A stretch of DNA of 64,000 bases, taken from assembly GCA_958510875.1 (NCBI GenBank), contig OY294070.1:43538306-43602305 (forward strand), in the 5' to 3' direction. Positions 34,421-44,115 of the stretch are shown here, one piece after another (position 1 is the first letter of the stretch; each line of letters begins with the position of its first letter). A model generated the notes under the pieces. The model ran no database searches. It worked only from the letters and a program-made list of their open reading frames with translations, and had not been told where the DNA came from. A program made the position numbers and the translations under genes. Origin of the DNA: Endomychus coccineus. Lineage: Eukaryota > Arthropoda > Insecta > Coleoptera > Endomychidae.

Positions 34421-34936
34421 TTATGGCAATGGTGTGTGTACAGTACACAAATGGTACTCATGGATAAATTCCCAAGAAGAACATCTCGAGCTATAATAAT
34501 CTGACGTTGAGCGTCTTCTTCGTCTAGGACGAGAATATTTCCGACAATAACAATTCACCATAAATTCTATCCTTACTAAAGGATTGCCATTCGCATCGTA
34601 CTCGATTCCTGCTGAATGCAGCGCACAGCCTACTGGGGTGTGCCCCATGAAATCGAATTTGAACTGTGATAATCTATCACAGCGGCAATCATAATTACCA
34701 TCCACCCTGCTGTACAAACCAACCCATCTATGGGGATTTGCCCCCAATGTAGTAATGGGTCTTACCGATATGAGTGTGTAGTCAGCAGGACAGAGTGCTC
34801 GCAAAATCACCAAAGCCGCCTGAATTATTGCCGGAGTCGCATAGTCGGTGCATGGGAGACGACCGTCAGGTTGAGCCTGAACCACAGCACAACATACAAG
34901 TAATAGATTGAAAATGATGATACCTCCCATTTTCAC
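34421..34936 (-). CDS. Small secreted Cys-rich protein, unknown family
   Basis: The 171-residue frame has a clear signal peptide (MKMGGIIIFNLLLVCCAVVQAQ, cleavage near residue 21-23). The mature part has about ten cysteines, including CRC and CYC pairs spaced by a beta-rich stretch (WVGLYSRVDGNYDCRCD, RIEFMVNCYCRK). The basic run RPRRRRRS at ~140 is a furin-like processing site separating a short Cys-containing tail. The layout suggests an extracellular disulphide-bonded peptide or growth-factor-like protein, but no family is recognised. It is intronless here. An upstream AT-rich region holds TATAAATA-type sequence near 34946. The partial paralogue at 31310-32219 keeps the same signal peptide, so the gene was duplicated locally. 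It is one of few frames in the window not attributable to a transposon. Confidence 0.7.
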   Translation of the reverse strand: MKMGGIIIFNLLLVCCAVVQAQPDGRLPCTDYATPAIIQAALVILRALCPADYTLISVRPITTLGANPHRWVGLYSRVDGNYDCRCDRLSQFKFDFMGHTPVGCALHSAGIEYDANGNPLVRIEFMVNCYCRKYSRPRRRRRSTSDYYSSRCSSWEFIHEYHLCTVHTPLP

Positions 34937-35791
34937 TTTTGCCTATAAATAAAGATAGAAAATGCAAATGTTACAGGATGGAATAAGAGATTTATTCATG
35001 TTTAACTTTTCTTGTTCAGTATAATGTAATGGTCGATATACAATTTTTTTGGTGGAAATTTGGGTTTATTGAAAATGCGTTGAATAAGCCCAAGTATAGG
35101 AGCTAAAATGAGGTTTTTCAGATGTTTTTTGGGCGAATGTTAATAATTACACAAAATGCGTTTGGAAAGTTCTGATGTGTTTTATCTCAAATTTCACACC
35201 AGCCTGATGGAAAATTTACATGTTGAAAAGTTATCACAAATGCAAAACGACATTCAAAACACTTTTGATTCCTTACGTTTTAGATTTTGAGTTGAAATAT
35301 TTCAAGAAATGGCGGAGATTTCTTATTCGCTCTCCGTTCTCGCAAAATCAGCTTTCACTAAAAGAGTTTTTCATTGATGAATGTAAAGTTGCGAGATGAG
35401 AGAAATAAAGCGTCTATACATTTAATAAAAAATTCATTATTCATTTAAATCTCAAACTTATATTGTAAAACTAGTTATAAGATTTTCAAAGATAACCAGA
35501 TTTGTTAGCAAGTGCTAACAGCACAAAAGATATGTAATTAAGAGATTCACATTTGAAAAATACTTTTTTTTTTCTCTTTTTTAACTAATTGGCTATTTTT
35601 CTCAAAAAAAGTTGGCAGTCCTAGTTCTGACGTAAAGGACACGTCTTTTTGAACTCCAACTGAGTAATATTTTGATTTTTAATTGTCCAAATATTTAAAA
35701 ATGGTGCCTTATCTTTGTTTATGGGAAAAAACGGCAGGATAGAAGACGTTCGAAGTCTTTTGACAGGTTTTTTAGTTGATTGACTTTCATC
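34937..35791. other. No gene seen
   Basis: AT-rich sequence 5' of the secreted-protein gene. TATAAATAAAG at about 34944 could serve as a core promoter element. No other structure was recognised. Confidence 0.4.
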
Positions 35792-35799
35792 CGTAAATA

Positions 35800-36098
35800 C
35801 AGGGCCAGATTTAGGAGGCTCACCAAGTATAATATAGTTAAAAATATTTGGTTTTAATCAAAATTGATACGATGATTTTGTCAATATAGTAACAACACAT
35901 ATAAGGAGTTGCAATAGCGGTATTTTCAGAACCTTAAAATTTGGCGACTTCATGGAAAAGTTTTGTTCAAATGACATTATAGTTGCATTATAATTTTGAA
36001 TTGTAAAAATATCTTGTGGCATTCTATATTACCCATCACCATAGGGGCCTCCACCAAACTTGTGCCTACGGGCCCCCACCAGTCTAAATCCGGCCCTG
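35800..36098. mobile_element. hAT-type MITE, 299 bp
   Basis: Ends CAGGGCCAGATTTAGG and, reversed, CAGGGCCGGATTTAGA match hAT terminal repeats. A perfect 8-bp target duplication CGTAAATA lies at 35792-35799 and 36099-36106. There is no coding capacity. Confidence 0.9.
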
Positions 36099-36392
36099 CG
36101 TAAATACTGAATAATCATTATTGTTGCGCTTAATACTATATATTTTGACGCTACTTTACCAAAGAGTAGCTTGCTTTCAGAATAATTATATTTTTATTCA
36201 TATTGGAATAGAAGTAAAATGATTCCAAAAATACTCAAAGTATAGAAATTACTATTCCAAGTCGATAAATTACTGAAACAAACGTGAAATTATCGAAATT
36301 ATTTCACAAAGTATTGAAATCAAACGGAATACTGTAAAAATAAAAAGTCTTCGTCGAACCTACAAGTGACTCAAGTATTTCCATTATACAAG

Positions 36393-37969
36393 TAGTCCAG
36401 TCAATAAAGCGGGGAAATCGAGCGACTAAAAAAGTTTCTTATAGGAAGTTGGATCAGAAAATTATTTTTTTCCCCAGCTTCTATGAGTCCTCTAGGTCAT
36501 TCGTGACTAGCAATCCAAGTAACTAGCCCCCACCAACACCCCCAAAACACAAGCAGCGTTGTCGAATTGAGCTCGCACTTGAAGTTGAATACTGATATTT
36601 TTGATGTACAAAAATAGAAACCCAGGAAAAATTCGGAAAACAGTGGAAAATTTGGTATGAGAAAATTTAAAATTTCAACGGAATGAACATGTTACAAGTC
36701 ATTATATGGGTTTCTCGGGTCACTGATCACGAATCTACGATTAGTTTCGTGGAAAATCAACCTGGAGAGTGGAAAATTGGTAAATTTGGTTCATTTTCAG
36801 ACTTTTTACTGCTTTTTTCAGCGTTGTCGAATTGAGCTCGCAGTTGAAGTTGAATGATGATATTTTTGATGTCAAGAAGTAGAAGTCCAGGGAAAATTCG
36901 GAAAACTGTGGAAAATGTGGTATGAGAAAATTTCAAATTTAGGCGATATGAGCTTGTTGCAAGTCATTATATGGGATTTTCGGGTCGCTGATCATGAATC
37001 TGCTATCAGTTTTCCAGAAAATCAATCTGGAGAGTGAAAAACTGAACAATTTTGTTTAAAAAAGTAATCAGACCAAAGAAATCAGGAAAAAAACTCCATT
37101 TCATTTTTTGATATAAAATAATATAATAATATGTCATATATCTATTCTTATCACATTTGTTATATTCATTATAAACAATTGTACTAATTATGAGATATGA
37201 AAAAAAAAATTACTGTAAAAACCTTCACTATTATATGTTATACCTTTAAAAATTTAATGAAATGAAAAAAAATGTGATAAGAATAAATATATTGCATATT
37301 ATTATATTATGTCATAACAAAACATGAAATGCAGTTTTTCTTTTATGATTTCCTTGCTCTGATTACATTATCAAAAAAAAATTGTGAGCAAAATTGCCCA
37401 ATTTTCCACTCTCCAGGTTGATTCTCCGGAGAACTGATAACAGATTCGTGATCAGCGACACGAAAAACCCATATAATGACTAGCAATATGCTCATATTGC
37501 CCAAATTTGGAATTTTCTCATACAAGATTTCTCAGTTTTCCGAATTTTTCCTGGATTTCTACTTCTTGACATCAAAACTATCATTATTCAATTTCAAGTG
37601 CGAGCTCAATCCGACAACGGTGAAAAAAGCAGTAAAAAGTCTGAAAATAAACCAAATTTTCCTATTTTCCACTGCCAATGTGGATTTTCCAGAAAAGTAA
37701 TGTCAGATTCGTGATCAGCGACCCCGAAAACCTGCTAGGGGGCATTTTCAGTCCTTAAATTTTCATTTTTACTACAATTTTCAATTTTTTTAAAAACGTT
37801 TGGTGAAAAAAGGGTTAATTTTGATTTTTGGGGCTGTTGGGGGGGCTAGTCACTTCGCTTGCTAGTCACGAATGACCTAGGGGACCCATAGAAGCTTGTG
37901 CAAAAAAAATTTTTTTGATTCATCTTCCTATAAGAAACTTTTTTAGTTCCCGCTTTATTGACTGGACTA
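36393..37969. mobile_element. Foldback element, TAGTCCAG family, 1.58 kb
   Basis: Terminal repeats TAGTCCAGTCAATAAAGCGG are mirrored at the right end (CCCGCTTTATTGACTGGACTA). Flanking AAG on both sides may be a 3-bp target duplication. The arms are long: TTTCTTATAGGAAG, TAGGTCATTCGTGACTAGC and TTGTCGAATTGAGCTCGCA appear in both orientations. The left arm carries a tandem duplication of about 270 bp (36555-36822 and 36823-37070). The innermost part is AT-rich. There is no coding capacity. Confidence 0.75.
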
Positions 37970-38956
37970 AAGGCTTAGAAAAGTCTAAGACACATTATTC
38001 ATAGAGGGAGATAAAAAAATAATCTAATTGAAAATGTGTACTTGCCTACTAGGAATAGAAAACTGTATCAGGAACAGTGGAACGTCAATCAGTACACTAG
38101 TCACCAGTCACCAGTCACCACTGGCACTATCGTACTGTGCACTGTGCAGTGCATTGAATGCACTCATAGACCCTCTTCCTCGCCCCTAGTGTTCGTGATT
38201 CCTAGCTTATTACGTTTGAATTTTGAATCTAAATATTTGCAGCTATTATAGCTATTAAGACTTTGATGTTTCGTCTCTTTTTAGATCATTACATTGCCAT
38301 TGACGTATGTGGTTTTCTTCAAAATGATAAATTACAATATTTCTTGATCTCTAAATCATGCGTATTAGAAGAAGGTGGACAATTTATAATGTGGCGTAAT
38401 TATTTCATGCAGATTCCAAGTTATTTGGCGAGAATTGAGAACTTGTATTTTTAATATTTTTCAAATAATTGTTGTCGATGAACAAACATGCAATAATTGA
38501 ACAGATTCTCATCTAAATATGTTTTTAGCGCGACTTGATGGATGCAAACTTGTTTGTTATAGCTGTTCCAGTATCCATCAAGTATTTCCTATGCTCTGAT
38601 TAAATAAATCTGACGTTCATTGTTGTTCCGTTGATGCTTGCAAATATGTGACTATTAATTTTAGTTTCCTGAATGATCTCTCACAACTTGATAGTAAAGA
38701 AAGTAAATTTGAAAGTTGTCTTACAGAAACAGAGAAAATTCCCCCAGTTCATGTAGTCGAATTGTGATCAGGGATGAAAGGGGGAGAGGCAGCTTATTTC
38801 ACTACTCTCACCAATAATACCTTCTTGGTAGAAATGAGAGACAATTTCATAGAAAACCATGATTACATGTTACACGCTGATGGAAATCATTTATAAGATG
38901 GAACGTATAAAAGATTTCTTGGAGTAACTTCAAACACACATATTGTATACACACTT
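37970..38956. other. No gene recognised
   Basis: Apart from a short CAGTCACCAGTCACCA run at 38100, nothing structured was seen. Short open frames here have no recognisable motif. Confidence 0.4.
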
Positions 38957-38998
38957 GTTTTTACGTACGTTTCGATCTCACGACCATTATCAGAAAAC
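38957..38998 (-). ncRNA. Hammerhead ribozyme motif, copy 2 (variant)
   Basis: The minus strand reads GTTTT-CTGATAA-T-GGTC-GTGA-GATC-GAA-ACGTACGT-A-AAAAC. Stem I has changed on both sides relative to the intact copy (GTCTT/AAGAC to GTTTT/AAAAC), a compensatory change. The core G of CUGAUGA is mutated to A, so activity is doubtful. Confidence 0.6.
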
Positions 38999-39342
38999 TT
39001 TAAAACAAAAAACCGAAAACAATTCACATAAATATAACACGTATGTATTGTGTAAATTATGTGATTCATCAGAAATCCACTACTCGTCAGAATCTGAATT
39101 GTTATAGATGTCATAATTGGACGAGAACTCATTAACGTCTGAACCAACCTCTTGAAGCTATTACAGATGGAGTTTACGACCACACTTGACAGGGGTAGAT
39201 ATATTAGTTTACGAACTAAATAGCAGCCTTCTAAGAATGCACATAGTTTACAACTTGAGGAATTATATAAAACAATTAAAAAGGTATTATACATAAAAAT
39301 TCTCGGGAAATAGGTCACATTACCACTTTCTTTTATATTTTC

Positions 39343-39384
39343 GTCTTTACGTACGTTTCGGTCTCTCGACCATCATCTGAAGAC
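39343..39384 (-). ncRNA. Hammerhead ribozyme motif, copy 3 (variant)
   Basis: Minus strand: stem I GTCTT/AAGAC, core CAGATGA in place of CTGATGA, stem II GGTC/GACC, GAA, ACGTACGT, cleavage base A. One core substitution predicts loss of activity. Confidence 0.6.
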
Positions 39385-39571
39385 TTATTATGTCAAAAAG
39401 GGTTTTTTTAAAACTAATTATAGCACAAGCGTCCATATCGCACAAATACAAAGTACAATTTCGATTATTCGTGGTTCTGTTCGTTTCGACGGCGTGGGCT
39501 TTTTTGATTGAAATTTGTGCGATATGGACGCTTTTTAATTAGTTTTAAAAAAAACCTTTTTGACATAATAA

Positions 39572-39613
39572 GTCTTCTGATGATGGTCGTGAGACCGAAA
39601 CGTACGTAAAGAC
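39572..39613 (+). ncRNA. Hammerhead ribozyme, intact motif
   Basis: All conserved nucleotides are present: stem I GTCTT/AAGAC; CTGATGA at 39577-39583; stem II GGTC-GTGA-GACC; GAA at 39597-39599; A-U closing a very short palindromic stem III (ACGTACGT); and A at the cleavage position 39608. The tiny stem III is the known design of hammerheads in Penelope-like elements, which may work as dimers. Self-cleavage is predicted after A39608. Confidence 0.75.
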
Positions 39614-39739
39614 GAAAATATAAAACATGGTGTTGATGTGACCTATTTCCCGAAAATTTTTATATATAATTCATACTGAGTCAAGAATCTTTCTTATTGA
39701 AAGGGTATGTAGAAGTCTACAAATTATCATTTATTAATG

Positions 39740-39940
39740 TCACTGTAGATCCGATTTAGATTCTATACGTCTGATGTTTAGCAAGTGCTGTACAGTTATC
39801 CCGAACACTCTTTTTTTCAAATATTGTTTCGAAATTCCTATATAAGTACCCTCACAATCTGAACAATTCAATTTATAAACAGTGTGGGTCTGTTTATCTT
39901 TCGGTATGACAGGCTTTAGATTGGAAAAATATTCACCCAC
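39740..39940 (-). pseudogene. Penelope-like GIY-YIG endonuclease fragment
   Basis: The frame reads TVYKLNCSDCEGTYIGISKQYLKKRV. TVYKL and TYIG are the two halves of a GIY-YIG motif, preceded by the CxxC typical of Penelope-like elements, with the following Arg expected of the nuclease. It is the 3' part of the element ORF, and the frame is cut soon after. It lies downstream of the RT C-terminal fragment on the same strand, the expected order. Confidence 0.75.
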
Positions 39941-40112
39941 ACAGTCAATAGGTTTATGTGCATCATTTATATATTTTTATACTTTTTTAAGCATTTCTTA
40001 ATTTTCTCAGAGTTTTCCGCAATGTATGGTAATGTTATAAAGTTATTTTTATTACCATTTCTATTATTTATATATGATGTACTTTTATAGATCTTGTTAA
40101 TTGTATATTTAA

Positions 40113-40433
40113 TTATGGGATTGAAAAAATTCTTCGGGGAGCCATTTCTAATGTATCACAAACTTTTTTCAAATTTCTAGGACTGTCATCGGGATGTGAC
40201 AATTTTATACCGCGATCTGTAAAGCTATTAATAACACTCTTTTCATAACAAGAAATAAAGTGAAGATATCTTTGAGACCAAACTTCTTCTGTAAACCTTG
40301 ATATTTTTATTTTTCCATCTGTATCAGTAAATTTATAAATCACAATATCTAAATTGATTAATAGCTTCCGACCTTTCACGCCAATATTCAAAAATTTTTC
40401 CAAATAAGACGTAGTATTGTGTGAAGGCATCAC
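40113..40433 (-). pseudogene. Penelope-like RT C-terminal fragment
   Basis: The block RYLHFISCYEKSVINSFTDRGIKLSHP matches the region after the Penelope RT palm, where RYLHF...K....L..RAIKL is characteristic. A stop and shifts separate it from the GIY-YIG piece. The catalytic RT half is absent here but present in copy A near 42819. Confidence 0.75.
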
Positions 40434-40859
40434 GAGATACTCCGATAACGAATCCAGGAAACCGTCTTCTCCGGTCGAAATAATATAATTCTACTCTCTT
40501 CGAAGCAACATCTAATAACGACGAATTTAAAATTTATAACTTTGTTAATACAACAGAACTATTTCAATAAATAGTGAAGAACTATTCTCCGTTCACTCAT
40601 ATCTACCATCAGAATACACCTTGTGCATTAGGATAATTATTATTTAATATAGTAAGAATTATCCTAAGAGAGATTTGAAAGACAAAAGAAAAGATCACTT
40701 TGGTATAGGTGTGTACCTGATCATTTAGGATATTGTTATAGAAGTTTTTGATACTTTTATAAATATCTATTAATTCTGATTCGTACTAACAATAAAATCA
40801 ATTGGCAACATACTATTTAAAGTATTACCAGCCATTAGCATCTTACCACCTCTCCTTAT

Positions 40860-40899
40860 TATACTCTTCGCGACGAAGTCGCGATTTCGAAGAGTATAC
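40860..40899. repeat. Perfect-arm hairpin next to a MITE
   Basis: TATACTCTTCG and its exact complement CGAAGAGTATA are separated by 18 bases that themselves contain GCGACGAAGTCGC. It abuts the left end of the following MITE, so it may be part of the target site. Confidence 0.7.
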
Positions 40900-41948
40900 A
40901 GGGTGTCTGTCCCAGGTTTCAATATTAGAACTTTAACAGTCTATAGAAAATATATGGTTTTGACAAAAAAAATTTTATTAACGTATATGCATAGACGCTT
41001 AATTTTTTGAGATTTGAATTTTATTAAAAAATTCTTAAGTTTGTTTGCATCTCCTAAGATAATTGAGATGTCTCAATGAAATTAGATACCGTGGATGTGC
41101 GTAGATAGTTTACCATATTTGCACATATGTTCAGACCGGTATTACGTCAAGTGGCGTAGGTATTAATAACAATAAATCGACCCGAAAATGTCATCACCCT
41201 GTAAAGGCGTACTTTCTATAAGCAAATTTTGGATGCAAAATTTAAACCCAAGCAAATAAGGTCTATATTTCTGTGTATCTGGCACCGATTCACGGCAAAT
41301 TTGAATGTTGTGATTTAATTACCACCACCATGAAAATCGGGTGACAATTGGAAAAAGAGGATCCTTAAATTAACAGGCGTCGTTGAACGACAAAAATAAA
41401 ATGAGCTGTTCTTTCTAATCTCTACAGCGTATTGAAAGGTCGAATAATAAAATATTATTTCCAAAAATGTTCAAACCAGATAACTACAATGTAGTTCAAT
41501 TTATAGTTACTCCACCAACAAGAGAAATCTACTAAATTTTGTGTATTATTGGTGGTGGTAATTAAATCACAAAAATCAAATTAGCCGTAAAACGCTGCTA
41601 GGTTCAAAGAAATATCAAGAGACTTTCTTGTTTTGTTTCTAAAAAGTAGCCTTTTCAGGGGTGATAATACTTATCAAATACCTATATCTACTCCACTGGA
41701 AGTAATACCGGTCTCAAATTATGTGTGAGTGTGGTAACCTATAAGAATCGACGGTACCAAATTTCATTGAGACATCTTAATTATCTTCGGAGATACAAAC
41801 AAAATGAATAAATTTTGTATAGAATTTAACACCAACCTGTATCTCAAAAATTAATCGTCTGTACATATATGTTAATAGGAACTTTTTTCTCAAAATCAAA
41901 TTTTCTATCGACTGTTGAAGTACTAATACTACAACCTGGAACACCCTG
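40899..41948. mobile_element. Large palindromic MITE, CAGGGTGT ends
   Basis: Ends CAGGGTGTCTGTCCCAGGTT and, reversed, CAGGGTGTTCCAGGTTGTAG. TA flanks both ends, as expected of Tc1/mariner-type insertion. Inner blocks mirror across the element, for example GTGATTTAATTACCACCACC at ~41310 and its complement at ~41550, and TTTCATTGAGACATCT at both sides. No ORF. Confidence 0.7.
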
Positions 41949-42689
41949 TATGAGGAGATTGCGACTGACTGCTTCCCTTACTTTATAAGTAGGCGAAAAC
42001 GAAATATCTCCAAACAGGGTACACGCTCTAAATTTAGAAGCAAGACATAAAATAATATTCCTTATTTAGTGTTAGAATAACAAATATTTATAAACAACTG
42101 GAATCGAGTCATTCCGTTCTTGTAGATAGTATCGTAAATCATAACTTCTGTTATTTCAAACGTCGTCTATCCACACGTGTTGATAATGTTGCCACTGTTG
42201 CCAGACTGTCATCAGACATCTGTTTGAATTGAACTTGAATTTGCAACGTTATCCATAGCTCCAGTTAGATAACACAGTACGGAATTATAAATTTGTCATA
42301 TTCATATTTAAAAATTCAACAGTAGACCTAATTCGGAGCTATTCGAAGATGATGTACACATAGTTCACATGGGTGAATCTTTTCTGTGTTAAATATACCG
42401 TTTCTGGATATTTTACATCAGGGAGCTATGTATGATTCCAATTTCTCTTCTGCATTATCTCATTCGCCTAACATTTCAGTTAAACGTACAAGTAATAGAA
42501 TCATTAACATATGCCCCTTTTATTGCTTCATCGGTATCGATAGTAACAGAATGTACCACATCAATGTTTCAAGTATAATTGATGTGGTACAATTTCGATT
42601 ATTCGTGGTTCTGTTCGTTTCAGCGAGGTGGCCATTTTTAATTGAATTGGTGCGATAAGGACGCTTTATGCTATTACAATTGGTTTTGA
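41949..42689. other. Non-coding with one strong hairpin
   Basis: A perfect 13-bp hairpin, GTACCACATCAAT/ATTGATGTGGTAC, lies at 42553-42590. Just after it, TTTCGATTATTCGTGGTTCTG repeats sequence at 39460-39490, so this is the edge of another Penelope-type terminal repeat. No gene was seen. Confidence 0.5.
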
Positions 42690-43500
42690 GAAATCCCGTA
42701 AGTGAAGACGAACATATAAAGCATAAGTGTTAATGTGACCTATTTCTCGAAAATTTATATATAATTCAGACCTGGGTCAAGAATTTTTATTATATGTTCC
42801 ATTAAAGCATGTTAATATATCGTCAACATACCGATGCCAATATTCTTATAATAAGGTGTTTATGGATTTCCAATTCTGATTCAGTTATAAATTTTTCGGG
42901 CAGATAAGGACGTAATGGGTTTCCCTTTGCTAATCCTTCTTGAGTAGTATATAAGCATTGCTATTAAATTGAAAATAATTCTGAGAAAGATACTTTGGAT
43001 TATCAGCAATATACTCCCCGAGGGTGAACTGGGAAAGAGGTTAGTGACATCAAACAATATAACTTTACTATTGGGTGATGAGGTAAAATCTTTTAATTTT
43101 GTTGACCTGATTTTTTATGCCAAATTTAGGTTCAAATTTACAATGTTCTTTCAAAATTTGTGGTAATTTCAAAATCGTAGACGGAGCTTCGTAGTAACTG
43201 ACCACGGGTCTCATGGGAAAATCTTCTTTATGTAATTTAACTAACGAATATAATTTTGGCGCAGGACGGTTCATAATGCTTAATTTAAATAAGTCTTTCT
43301 TTATCAAAATAGCAGAGCATTCCTTGATACAATTTTTAACGTTATTTTGATATGAATTGGTTGAGTCTTTCCACAACAATTTGAAACTCCCTGAGCTTAG
43401 AAAATCTAATGTTTTATTGATATAATTATTCCGGTCAATAGTAGTGACCGTATTACGTTTATCTGCCTTCGTGAAAATTATATCATTACTAGTTATTTAT
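42690..43500 (-). pseudogene. Penelope-like reverse transcriptase, copy A
   Basis: The minus strand gives, in order: APKLYSLVKLHKEDFPMRPVVS (43068-43379), the Penelope finger/palm entry; FDVTNLFP near 43045, with the first catalytic Asp; and after stops WHRYVDDIL with YVDD at 42819-42830. Frameshifts and stops break the frame. It ends ~25 bp beyond YVDD, where terminal-repeat sequence (GTGACCTATTTCTCG) takes over. It complements copy B, which keeps only the C-terminal half. Confidence 0.75.
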
Positions 43501-44115
43501 GTGCAAATCAATTGCAATCTTTAATTCATTATTCTGCTTGATGATCATGTTTTCCTAAAGTTGGTTCGATTTTCTTAGCTAGATCATATTTCAAAAAATC
43601 ATAATCCTCTATCTTATAGATATATTACTCTTCAAATATGCACCCAAATAATCTATGGTTTTCTTGTATTAATTAGCAATTACATTATGTTTGAAACATG
43701 TATTCAATAAGGTTAATTCATCTCTGTTGAACTCAGTTTCCGTCATAGTGTGAAATTTTGTGAAAAAATCATGTTTCGAATTTTGTTTATTTGTTGTGTT
43801 ATGAAGCTGTTATTCAGAAATATTATTATGGAGCAATGGAGCTAATTTATTTTTCTGAGTAACATATTTTTTATATATCAGATCATCAACTTTTTCTCTG
43901 GTCTCGAAGTCCCTCAGTTTGTACCACATTCAGATTGATTTCTTATACTGTAAATAAGAAATTGAAGAGCACACGGGAAGAACGAAAAATTTTCAGGAGA
44001 GCGTTTTTTAATTGATATTCGGGTTATTAGCAATTCGGTTATGTATTTTTAGCAAGTAAGAGAAACAGGCCCTCCTAATATGTTATATTATTTATATAAA
44101 TATGTTTTTCGACTA
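43501..44115. other. Eroded sequence, no clear gene
   Basis: Possibly the eroded N-terminal part of the Penelope-like ORF on the minus strand, but no motif can be read with confidence. Confidence 0.35.

Larger units (their letters stand above)
38957..40440 (-). mobile_element. Penelope-like element remnant, copy B
   Basis: Minus-strand coding pieces for the end of a Penelope-like protein (39740-40433) lie next to repeated terminal sequences. Three hammerhead motifs sit at 38957-38998, 39343-39384 and 39572-39613, the last in opposite orientation. An inverted repeat of ~100 bp (39380-39440 and 39490-39560) shares GCGTCCATATCGCACAA. Such flanking repeats with ribozymes are known for Penelope-like elements. 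Confidence 0.7.
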
